43,077 nucleotides of DNA from Nitrospira sp. (lineage in GTDB: Bacteria > Nitrospirota > Nitrospiria > Nitrospirales > Nitrospiraceae): assembly GCA_005116895.1 (NCBI GenBank), contig SWDO01000021.1, positions 33,209-76,285 on the forward strand. Reading direction: 5' to 3'. The notes beneath the pieces are model-generated. The model was not told the origin of the DNA. It saw only the letters and a list, made by a program, of their open reading frames with translations, and did no database searches. Of the stretch, positions 1 through 8,792 are shown in pieces (within the stretch, counting starts at the first letter, position 1; each line of letters begins with the position of its first letter). A program made the position numbers and the translations under genes.

Positions 1-222
1 CGCGGTCCCGTCCTGAAACGTAGCGTCATGACTGAACGGAATCGCCACGCCTGCCATCACGGAAAAATAGGGCTCGAGCGTCCCAGAGGACATGGTGGGG
101 AGACCCGACGAGATCGCATAGGGATCGGCGACCCGTTGGCTGGAGGGATCTTCCGCCCGGGTGAGATCCGATGAGCCGAGGACACAGAGGAGACACATCA
201 TCGCCGAAATTCTCGCGTTCAT
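1..222 (-). CDS. Outer-membrane beta-barrel protein, partial (paralogue of the next gene)
   Basis: Only the first 74 codons are inside the window; the 3' part lies beyond position 1. The ATG at 222 follows a GGGAGG ribosome site. The N-terminus (MNARISAMMCLLCVLG, then ...TRAED) is a Sec signal peptide. It is nearly identical to that of the gene at 367-1266, as is the following stretch (QRVADPYAIS, GLPTMSSGT). After about residue 52 the two diverge, which indicates an old tandem duplication. By family behaviour it would be an eight-stranded-type barrel in the outer membrane; substrate or partner is unknown. Confidence is high that it is a gene, lower for function. Confidence 0.75.
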   Translation of the reverse strand, partial: MNARISAMMCLLCVLGSSDLTRAEDPSSQRVADPYAISSGLPTMSSGTLEPYFSVMAGVAIPFSHDATFQDGTA

Positions 223-366
223 TCAGCGTCCTCCCACGGTAAGGCAACTATATGCGTCGACGAATTTGGGTTTCGCAATCTGCGATCCATCAGTTGATCA
301 TCGATGATCAGTGCGGCGATCCAAGACGATGGCGTTTGCATAAGACTCGGCTCGCCTCCCAAAATC
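223..366. repeat. Duplicated upstream segment between paralogues, with 16-bp palindrome at 295-310
   Basis: From the start codon outward (223 to about 345) this spacer matches 1267 to about 1400, upstream of the second paralogue. Shared words include the Shine-Dalgarno region, GTCGACGAATTTG and ACGATGGCGT. The duplication therefore included the leader. The perfect palindrome TGATCATCGATGATCA at 295-310 is absent from the other copy, which has its own small inverted repeat (GAGATT/AATCTC) at the equivalent place. This may be an intergenic hairpin or an operator. Confidence 0.6.
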
Positions 367-1266
367 CTACGGCTTCCAGTCAAAGTGAATCGACAAGCCC
401 ACATGCACCTGGATCGAGTTGATCGAGGATGAATATTGATTTAAAACTAACGTGCTCCCGGTCGGCGGTGTTGGGAACGTGGGGAATCCGTCGTTTCCGG
501 AGGACTGCCCGTACCGATCCGTCAACATTCCGTCGTGATGGGCCTGGAGATACTTCGCCTCCACAAAAAAAGCCATGTACTTGAAGAGATGCGCCTTGAC
601 TCCTCCCACCGCCTGCCACCCGACCGTCGTATCCCGTTGGTCTGGGATGGGGTTCGTATTCAGATTCCCTCCCGAGACACAACAAAACGCACTAATTCCA
701 TGAGTTCCACCAGGCCTCATCGCCATCTGATGCATGCCCACGCCAATCCCGACGTATGGAAACCACCGCCCGTTGGGATAGGCTTCGGAAATCGCCATCG
801 GATAGCGAATCAGAAAATTGGGGCCGATGTACAGGCCTTGTATTTCTGTCGTCGTGCCCGCGCCTGTGGCGGGATCCTGATTATAGTTGTCCCGACCAAA
901 GGCTACGTCTGCTTGCCAAAGATATCCAGTGAGTTCCATGCCGAGATCGAATCCCCATAACTGCTTTCTGGTTGGAAACCAGAGCCCCGCGTTGCCCCCT
1001 AGCGCAAAATTATTTCTATAGTCGACATCATTGATCACCGTCGGCTGGGTCCCGTCCGTGAATGTGGCATCCGCACTACGCGTCATGGCGATGCCCGACA
1101 TGAAAGACAGATAGAGTTCTGGAGTCCCGGAGGACATGGTCGGGAGGCCCGGCGAGATCGCGTAGGGATCGGCGACCCGTTGGCTATACGGATCTTCCGC
1201 CCTGGTGACATCCGCCGAGCCGAGGACACAGAGGAGACACATTATCGCCGAAATTCTCGCGTTCAT
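367..1266 (-). CDS. Outer-membrane beta-barrel protein
   Basis: 299 residues. Residues 1-23 form a signal peptide ending ...ADVTRA before ED. The mature part alternates polar and hydrophobic residues and is rich in aromatic and glycine residues (NFALGGNAGLWF, FPYVGIGVGMH, MAFFVEAKYL, IQVHVGLSIHFDW), typical of small OmpA/OprF-like or OmpW-like barrels. It ends in an aromatic-rich strand as expected for BAM-dependent insertion. The start ATG at 1266 has GGGAGG seven bases upstream. The preceding paralogue lies 144 nt downstream in the same direction. No exact family or ligand can be named from sequence alone. Two Cys residues at the FCCVSGG loop are unusual for a barrel and could form a disulfide. 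Confidence 0.8.
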   Translation of the reverse strand: MNARISAIMCLLCVLGSADVTRAEDPYSQRVADPYAISPGLPTMSSGTPELYLSFMSGIAMTRSADATFTDGTQPTVINDVDYRNNFALGGNAGLWFPTRKQLWGFDLGMELTGYLWQADVAFGRDNYNQDPATGAGTTTEIQGLYIGPNFLIRYPMAISEAYPNGRWFPYVGIGVGMHQMAMRPGGTHGISAFCCVSGGNLNTNPIPDQRDTTVGWQAVGGVKAHLFKYMAFFVEAKYLQAHHDGMLTDRYGQSSGNDGFPTFPTPPTGSTLVLNQYSSSINSIQVHVGLSIHFDWKP

Positions 1267-1805
1267 TCAGCGTCCTCCCACGGTAAAGCAACCATGTGCG
1301 TCGACGAATTTGAGTGCGCAATCGGAGATTTGTCAATCTCTCGCCGATGGTCAGTGAGGCGATCCGAGACGATGGCGTCTGCGTACGACTCGACTCGATC
1401 CCCGGTTCGGCTGGTGTAGTTTCTTGACATAAGTGTCCACCTATCCGCCTCCAGAGCGATCAGGAGGGGATGCTCTTCTCGCATCGTAGGGGCGGACGGC
1501 GCCAACAGTAGCAACCCCGCGTTCAGTTTTGAAAATAGATAAAACGGATTGGAGCTATCGGTAAATCCAATATCCAAGCAGGCATGACTGTGGCCAAGGA
1601 ATGTGTGACTGTTTCTCAATCCATTGGCAGCCATCATCACGATTCGTTCCTCATTATGGCTCAGGAACACCAGCGAACAACACAGTGAGAGACAGAACAA
1701 GCGTCACCCCTGCCTCACGGAGCAGAGGCGATGGACAGCCTGTAGAGATAATGCCCACGAAGTGGTGGCGAAAGAGGATGGGAACTGAAGCACGTACTCG
1801 GGGAA
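1267..1805. other. Spacer between sucD and the barrel genes
   Basis: 539 nt without a convincing gene. The part nearest the barrel gene (1267 to about 1400) is the second copy of the duplicated leader. An open frame on the minus strand (TTG at 1700, stop overlapping the barrel ATG) would give 145 residues ending in MVALPWEDAE. It has no ribosome site, and its conserved end is simply the translated Shine-Dalgarno region, so it is not called a gene. No rho-independent terminator for sucD was recognised here. Confidence 0.5.
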
Positions 1806-2678
1806 CTACCGTCCCAACGCTTGTTTGACCGCCGCACCGATCTCTGCTGGATTCTTGACGACTTTGACCCCGGCCGCTTCCAGGGTTTTCATCTTTTCGG
1901 CTGCCGTCCCCTTGCCGCCAGAGATAATGGCGCCGGCATGGCCCATGCGGCGCCCAGGAGGCGCGGTGATACCGGCGATGAAGCTGATGACCGGCTTCTT
2001 GACGTTCTTCTTGATGAACTCGGCAGCTTTTTCTTCCGCATCACCGCCGATCTCGCCGATCATGACAATCGCTTGAGTTTCAGGATCTTTCTCAAACAGC
2101 GGTAAGACGTCTACAAACCCCGTGCCGTTGACCGGATCTCCACCGATCCCGACACAGGTCGTCTCGCCCAACCCCAAGGTCGAGAGCTGGTGCACGGCTT
2201 CATACGTGAGGGTGCCGCTGCGAGAGACGACGCCCACCACGCCCTTCTTGTGAATGAAGCCTGGCATGATACCGATCTTCGCTTCATCCACCGTGATGAC
2301 ACCTGGGCAGTTGGGTCCGACGAGCCGGACATCCCGACCGCGCAGCGCACGTTTCACCTTCACCATATCGTTGACCGGAATACCTTCGGTGATGCAAATG
2401 ATAAGCTTCACCCCGGCATCAGCCGCTTCGAGGATGGCATCAGCACAGAACGGCGGCGGCACGAAGATGAGCGAGGTATCGCACTCGGTCTTTTTCACCG
2501 CATCGGCCACCGTGTTGAACACGGGGATGCCTTCGACTTCCTGCCCGGCCTTCCCCGGCGTCACACCGGCCACCACTTTCGTCCCATAGGCTTTGCACTG
2601 AGTCGCATGGAACGACCCTTCCTTGCCTGTAATCCCCTGCACCACCACTCGCGTATTTTTATTGACGAGAATGCTCAC
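1806..2678 (-). CDS. sucD: Succinyl-CoA synthetase, alpha subunit
   Basis: 290 residues, the usual length. It forms and breaks the phosphohistidine intermediate that couples succinyl-CoA to nucleotide triphosphate; in this context it makes succinyl-CoA for the reductive TCA cycle in the cytoplasm. The CoA-binding Rossmann domain is at the N-terminus ([11 protein letters not shown], residues 11-21) and GPNCPG follows at about 122. The active-site motif GHAGAI places the phosphorylated histidine at residue 247. The GTG at 2678 is chosen because AAGGAG lies seven bases upstream and the protein then begins exactly as the family does ([10 protein letters not shown]). Upstream is sucC, separated by a 150-nt spacer that holds a long palindrome. 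The first 15 residues closely resemble the start of AclA in this window, as expected for related enzymes. Confidence 0.96.
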   Translation of the reverse strand: MSILVNKNTRVVVQGITGKEGSFHATQCKAYGTKVVAGVTPGKAGQEVEGIPVFNTVADAVKKTECDTSLIFVPPPFCADAILEAADAGVKLIICITEGIPVNDMVKVKRALRGRDVRLVGPNCPGVITVDEAKIGIMPGFIHKKGVVGVVSRSGTLTYEAVHQLSTLGLGETTCVGIGGDPVNGTGFVDVLPLFEKDPETQAIVMIGEIGGDAEEKAAEFIKKNVKKPVISFIAGITAPPGRRMGHAGAIISGGKGTAAEKMKTLEAAGVKVVKNPAEIGAAVKQALGR

Positions 2679-2706
2679 AGTCTTACTCCTTTTCCTTCTT
2701 TCCTCA

Positions 2707-2824
2707 GCAAGGCGGTTGAGCGGTCTGTACCTGCGCGCATGCGACGAGCACCGCCCTCCTGTGATCACCTTCGATGATCCTGTGTGCGCGTCGCGCGAGC
2801 ACACAGACTGCTCGACCGCCTTGC
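2707..2824. repeat. Palindromic element, copy 1 (22-bp arms around a 74-nt core)
   Basis: Arms 2707-2728 and 2803-2824 are inverted repeats. As plus-strand RNA, 20 positions pair by Watson-Crick and the other two as G-U wobbles. The core 2729-2802 is 74 nt. It starts ACCTGCGCGCATGC, continues CGAGCACCGCCCT, has a variable centre, and ends GCGCGAGCAC. The same core, also 74 nt, occurs at 29748-29821 inside different arms. It fills nearly the whole sucC-sucD spacer. It could be a mobile palindromic element that entered a hairpin, or a structured RNA. Confidence 0.85.
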
Positions 2825-2828
2825 ATGC

Positions 2829-4007
2829 TCACGCTGCCTTGCCAGTCAGTTTCACAATTTTTTGTGCTGCTTCCCAGAGATCATCAGCCACGTCAAGCTT
2901 CAATCCCGATTCGGCTAATAGTTTGCGGCCTTCCTCGGCATTCGTCCCCTGCAAACGCACCACCAGCGGCACGGTGATCTTCACTTCCTTGGCCGCTTCG
3001 ATCACGCCGTGCGCAATCCGCTCACAGCGCACGATCCCGCCGAAGATGTTGATGAAGATGCCCTTCACGTTCGGATCTTTCAGGAGAATCCGAAAGCCAG
3101 CCGCCACCGTTTCTTTCGTCGCGCCACCGCCGACATCCAGAAAGTTCGCCGGCTCGCTGCCGGCCAGCTTGATGACATCCATCGTCGCCATGGCAAGGCC
3201 CGCGCCATTCACCATACAGCCGATGTTGCCGTCCAGCTTCACGTAGTTCAGGTTATTGGCTGTCGCTTCGATTTCCAACGGGTCTTCTTCATTCAGATCC
3301 CGCATCTTCTGCACGTCTTCGTGCTTGAAGAGACCGTTGTCATCGAAGGACACCTTGCCGTCCAGTGCAATCAAGCCCTTTTCTTTCGTAATGATCAAGG
3401 GGTTGATCTCGACCAACGCCGCGTCCTTCTCCATAAACAGGCGATACAGATTCCCCAACATCTTCACGAAGGGGTTGATGGCCGCCGGTTCGATGTTCTG
3501 CAGGCCCAGCGCAAACGCCACGTTGCGCCCGTTGTGCCCCTGAAACCCGACCGCAGGATCGATCGCTTCCTTGATGATCTTCTCCGGCGTGTGGGCCGCC
3601 ACTTCTTCGATTTCCATCCCGCCTTCCGTGCTGGCAATGAAGGTGGGCCAGCCGGTGTCGCGATCCACAAGGATCGACAGATAGAGCTCCTTGGCGATAT
3701 TGGCGCCTTCTTCCATCAAGAGGCGGTGAACCTGGCGGCCCTTCGGACCGGTCTGATGCGTGACCAACGTCTTGCCGATCAACTCCTTGGCAAATCCGGC
3801 CACCGCGCCTTTGTCTTTCGTGATCTTGACGCCGCCGGCCTTGCCTCGCCCACCGGCATGGATCTGCGCCTTCACGACGAAGACCGGCGTATTGAGTTCA
3901 TTGGCCCAGGCGGTCGCATCTTCGGGAGAGGTAATTTCCTTCCCTCGCGGAACCGGGACGCCGAACTGAGCGAACAAGGACTTGGCTTGGAATTCGTGGA
4001 CGTTCAT
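2829..4007 (-). CDS. sucC: Succinyl-CoA synthetase, beta subunit
   Basis: 392 residues. This is the ATP-grasp subunit that binds the nucleotide and the succinate/phosphate end of the reaction. It opens with the family start MNVHEFQAKSLFAQFGVPVP. Typical nucleotide-binding pieces follow (VVKAQIHAGGRGKAGGVK near 43-60, LVEINPL near 198). The C-terminal ligase domain carries GGGATKE and NIFGGIVRC. The start ATG at 4007 has GGAGCGAG just upstream. Its partner sucD follows on the same strand after the palindromic spacer, and frdA precedes it. The order frdA-sucC-sucD matches consecutive steps fumarate, succinate, succinyl-CoA of the reductive cycle. Confidence 0.96.
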   Translation of the reverse strand: MNVHEFQAKSLFAQFGVPVPRGKEITSPEDATAWANELNTPVFVVKAQIHAGGRGKAGGVKITKDKGAVAGFAKELIGKTLVTHQTGPKGRQVHRLLMEEGANIAKELYLSILVDRDTGWPTFIASTEGGMEIEEVAAHTPEKIIKEAIDPAVGFQGHNGRNVAFALGLQNIEPAAINPFVKMLGNLYRLFMEKDAALVEINPLIITKEKGLIALDGKVSFDDNGLFKHEDVQKMRDLNEEDPLEIEATANNLNYVKLDGNIGCMVNGAGLAMATMDVIKLAGSEPANFLDVGGGATKETVAAGFRILLKDPNVKGIFINIFGGIVRCERIAHGVIEAAKEVKITVPLVVRLQGTNAEEGRKLLAESGLKLDVADDLWEAAQKIVKLTGKAA

Positions 4008-4029
4008 TCTCGCTCCTTACTGTCGCTTC

Positions 4030-4083
4030 AGGACTGAGTCACGAGGACTGTGGACTGAGTTTCGGTCTTCACGTCTCAGTCCT
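4030..4083. repeat. Inverted repeat between frdA and sucC
   Basis: AGGACTGAG at 4030-4038 is the exact reverse complement of CTCAGTCCT at 4075-4083. Further copies of GGACTG(A/T)G lie between the arms. The spacer could fold in the polycistronic RNA and act as an attenuator or stability element. There is no U-run, so a rho-independent terminator is not claimed. Confidence 0.5.
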
Positions 4084-4088
4084 CATGA

Positions 4089-5672
4089 CTAATTCACTTT
4101 TCTGGTATAGGCCGGCAGAATCATCGGCGAAATGACGCCACTGACGTTGCCGTGCTTCTTGGCTTCTGCCCGAAACCGCTGCAAGTGCTTCAACGTGAGC
4201 TGACCCTGCTTCATCGATGCGACACGGCCAGCCGCCGTCAACCCAGATCGTTTGCCGTACACCATCAGGTCGAGCAGCGAATTTCCCATCAATCGATTGC
4301 GCCCATGCAGGCCGCCCGAAGCTTCACCGGCCACAAAGAGATTCTTCACATTCGTTTCTGAGTTGGTATCGATCTTCACTCCGCCGTTTTGATAGTGCAA
4401 CGTTGGATAGATCAGCACCGGATCTTTGCTGATATCGATCCCGAACCGTTCGAACTGCAGCATCATCGCCGGAAAATGTTTCTCAACCGTCCCCGGTCCA
4501 TGCTCAGCATCCAAGAGCGGCGTATCCAACCACACCCCAACGCGACCCGACATAGTGCGGATGCCACGGCCTTCCTCGCACTCCCGAATGATCGAGGAGG
4601 AGACGACGTCGCGGGTATCCAGCTCGTTCACGAAGCGCTCGCCCGTGGCGTTCACGAGATGGCCGCCTTCGGATCGAATCCCTTCCGTGACCAGTTGCCC
4701 GATCAGTTGCTCAGGATAAACCGCCCCTGACGGGTGATACTGAAACGTATCGATGTGAGCCAGCTTGGCACCCATGCGATACGACAGGCACAATCCGTCG
4801 CCGGTGGCGCCATAGTGATTGCTCGTCGGGAACCCCTGGATGTGCAGACGACCGATGCCGCCAGTCGCTAGGATCACGCACTTCGCCGCCACGACCACAT
4901 GCCGCTGATTATCCAAATCCTTGAAGATGGCCCCGGTACAGTTCCCCGCCTCGTCACTCAGTAATTCGATGGCGGCCGCAAACTCGAGCAACTGAATCTT
5001 TTGGTTGATGACCTCGTCCTTGAGCACGCGCATGATTTCGAGACCGGTATAGTCCGAGCAGGTCAAGAGACGTGGCTTAGAACTGCCGCCGCCCTTCTTC
5101 ACATGCAGATTGCCATCGGCCTGACGGTCGAACAGCACACCCAGCTCCAGCAACCACTTCGCGATTGACGGCCCATCCTCAACCATGGTCTTCAGAAGAG
5201 CATGATCGTTCTCCATGTGGCCGCCCTTGAGCGTATCGATGAAATGCGTCACCGGCGAGTCTTCCGGTGCGACGGAAATCTGCATCCCACCCTGCGCCAT
5301 CACGCTATTCGAGTCACCAAGCCGCAGCTTCGTCGCCAGGATGGTCTTGGCGCCGGCGCCGTGCGCATGCAGTGCCGCGGCGCACCCCGCTCCGCCACCG
5401 CCGATCACGAGCACATCGCAGGTGTAGTGCGCCGTGAGATCAGCATGGTCCTGAATGGAGCTGTCACCTTCAAGCAACGCCGCTAACTCCATGACGGTTT
5501 TGTCGCCCTCGTTAGGACCGAACTTGATCGGCCGGTAGGCGCTGGCGCGAAAGTCAGGGTGATATTTGTGAATCAGTTGATCGCGTTCGGTGGGAGCAAA
5601 CTTCGGGATGGTCTGCTTACGGCGGGCATCCCGAGTCTTGTGGACGATTTGCTGAAGTGCGTGGATGTCCAT
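4089..5672 (-). CDS. frdA: Fumarate reductase / succinate dehydrogenase-type flavoprotein subunit
   Basis: 527 residues. It carries FAD and the dicarboxylate site and is expected to reduce fumarate to succinate in the reductive TCA cycle. The Rossmann FAD motif VLVIGGGGAG is at 87-96, after an unusual N-terminal extension of about 80 residues. Catalytic-domain motifs are HPSGAVYP at 313, the active-site arginine in IRSEGG (R333), LHYQNGG (H426) and VAGEASGGLHGRNRL near 447. At the place where membrane-bound FrdA/SdhA have the FAD-linking histidine (S-H-T in the E. coli enzyme), this protein has S121-N122-S123, so the flavin is probably not covalently bound. It is followed by sucC and preceded by frdB; no membrane-anchor gene is adjacent. 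It is distinguished from L-aspartate oxidase mainly by the frdB neighbour. Confidence 0.88.
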   Translation of the reverse strand: MDIHALQQIVHKTRDARRKQTIPKFAPTERDQLIHKYHPDFRASAYRPIKFGPNEGDKTVMELAALLEGDSSIQDHADLTAHYTCDVLVIGGGGAGCAAALHAHGAGAKTILATKLRLGDSNSVMAQGGMQISVAPEDSPVTHFIDTLKGGHMENDHALLKTMVEDGPSIAKWLLELGVLFDRQADGNLHVKKGGGSSKPRLLTCSDYTGLEIMRVLKDEVINQKIQLLEFAAAIELLSDEAGNCTGAIFKDLDNQRHVVVAAKCVILATGGIGRLHIQGFPTSNHYGATGDGLCLSYRMGAKLAHIDTFQYHPSGAVYPEQLIGQLVTEGIRSEGGHLVNATGERFVNELDTRDVVSSSIIRECEEGRGIRTMSGRVGVWLDTPLLDAEHGPGTVEKHFPAMMLQFERFGIDISKDPVLIYPTLHYQNGGVKIDTNSETNVKNLFVAGEASGGLHGRNRLMGNSLLDLMVYGKRSGLTAAGRVASMKQGQLTLKHLQRFRAEAKKHGNVSGVISPMILPAYTRKVN

Positions 5673-5760
5673 GGGTCCTTAATCACAGGTCTACAGTCAG
5701 AGAGTCATCACGTCGTTCGGTTTACCACAGACGATACGACCTTGAGACTTTTCGACTGAT

Positions 5761-6471
5761 TCATTTCACCGTCGCACAGTGTTCGGCTAGTTGCTTCTCG
5801 CTCATCTTCAGGACTTTGTCCCACTCCTCGTTGTACTGGCCGTCTTGGATTTCCTTAATGCGCACATCGAGGCCCACAGGCTTTTCTGAAAAATGCGCAC
5901 CCTGCGCGCGACTGACATACAGCGCCACGAGATTCGGCGCAATGTCGGCAATGCACACCGGCGTACACATGCCGCACATGACGCAGTCCATGAACATCTC
6001 GGAGACGCTCTTGAAGTCGCCGAAGACGGCTTTCCAGACTCCCTCACGCACATCGATCTTCTGCGGGCACGCCTCCGTGCAGGCATTACAGTTCCGGCAA
6101 AGCGGCGCTTCCGGGTACAGATTAAAGAGGTCTTGCTTGGGATCTTGAAGTTTCTGAAGCTCGTAGGTCGCCTTGCGGGCAGGGAACGGCGGCATCATCG
6201 TAAACGACATGCCGTCTTGAACTGCCATCTGACAAGCCAGGCAGGTTCGGACCTTCGGATCATCTTTCGTGCGATAGTAGGTGGCACAGGCCCCGCAGAA
6301 ACCGCCGAGACAACCGACGCCACGCACAACGTCCATACCCGCATACCACATGGCTTTGACGACCGTGATCCCTTCCGGCACATCCACTTTCTTGCCGGCA
6401 ATCTCGATTGTGACCATCCGAGGCGTCATCACCTCGGGCTGATCAATGACATTGGCATCGTCTTGGGCCAT
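5761..6471 (-). CDS. frdB: Fumarate reductase-type iron-sulfur subunit
   Basis: 236 residues. The N-terminal ferredoxin-like domain has the [2Fe-2S] ligands C54, C59, C62 and C77 (CLGGFCGAC...TC). The C-terminal domain has two cysteine motifs: CRNCNACTEACP (C125, C128, C131, C135) and CVMCGMCTPVC (C163, C166, C169, C173). Classical SdhB/FrdB use a different third motif that binds [3Fe-4S] and the quinone, so the CxxCxxCxxxC pattern here suggests two [4Fe-4S] clusters. The subunit passes electrons to FrdA. ATG 6471 follows AAGGAGCCT. The gap to frdA is 88 nt. No sdhC/sdhD-like membrane gene is nearby, so a soluble complex or a remote anchor is possible. Confidence 0.88.
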   Translation of the reverse strand: MAQDDANVIDQPEVMTPRMVTIEIAGKKVDVPEGITVVKAMWYAGMDVVRGVGCLGGFCGACATYYRTKDDPKVRTCLACQMAVQDGMSFTMMPPFPARKATYELQKLQDPKQDLFNLYPEAPLCRNCNACTEACPQKIDVREGVWKAVFGDFKSVSEMFMDCVMCGMCTPVCIADIAPNLVALYVSRAQGAHFSEKPVGLDVRIKEIQDGQYNEEWDKVLKMSEKQLAEHCATVK

Positions 6472-6490
6472 AGGCTCCTTCGTAACACAC

Positions 6491-6522
6491 GAGGCGTAAG
6501 GAGCGATAGCCCCTCACGCCTC
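6491..6522. repeat. Short inverted repeat between icd and frdB
   Basis: GAGGCGTAAGG (6491-6501) and CCTCACGCCTC (6512-6522) are complementary at 10 of 11 positions with a 10-nt loop. It lies in the 65-nt spacer inside the rTCA transcription unit. No U-run follows on either strand; it may be an RNA stability or processing hairpin. Confidence 0.4.
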
Positions 6523-6536
6523 ACAGTCAGTCGAAA

Positions 6537-8792
<2,256 letters not shown>

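Noticed and set aside
1263..1700. 145-codon frame ending at the barrel gene start
   Set aside because: TTG start, no ribosome site; the part conserved between both duplicated leaders is the Shine-Dalgarno region read as protein.
2707..2824. Integron attC site as explanation of the palindromic element
   Set aside because: No integrase, no cassette array and no clear GTTRRRY/RYYYAAC core pair at the ends; genes around it are core metabolic genes.
3009..4037. Long plus-strand open frame opposite sucC
   Set aside because: Antisense shadow of sucC, caused by codon bias at high GC; composition is His/Arg/Asp-rich with no domain.
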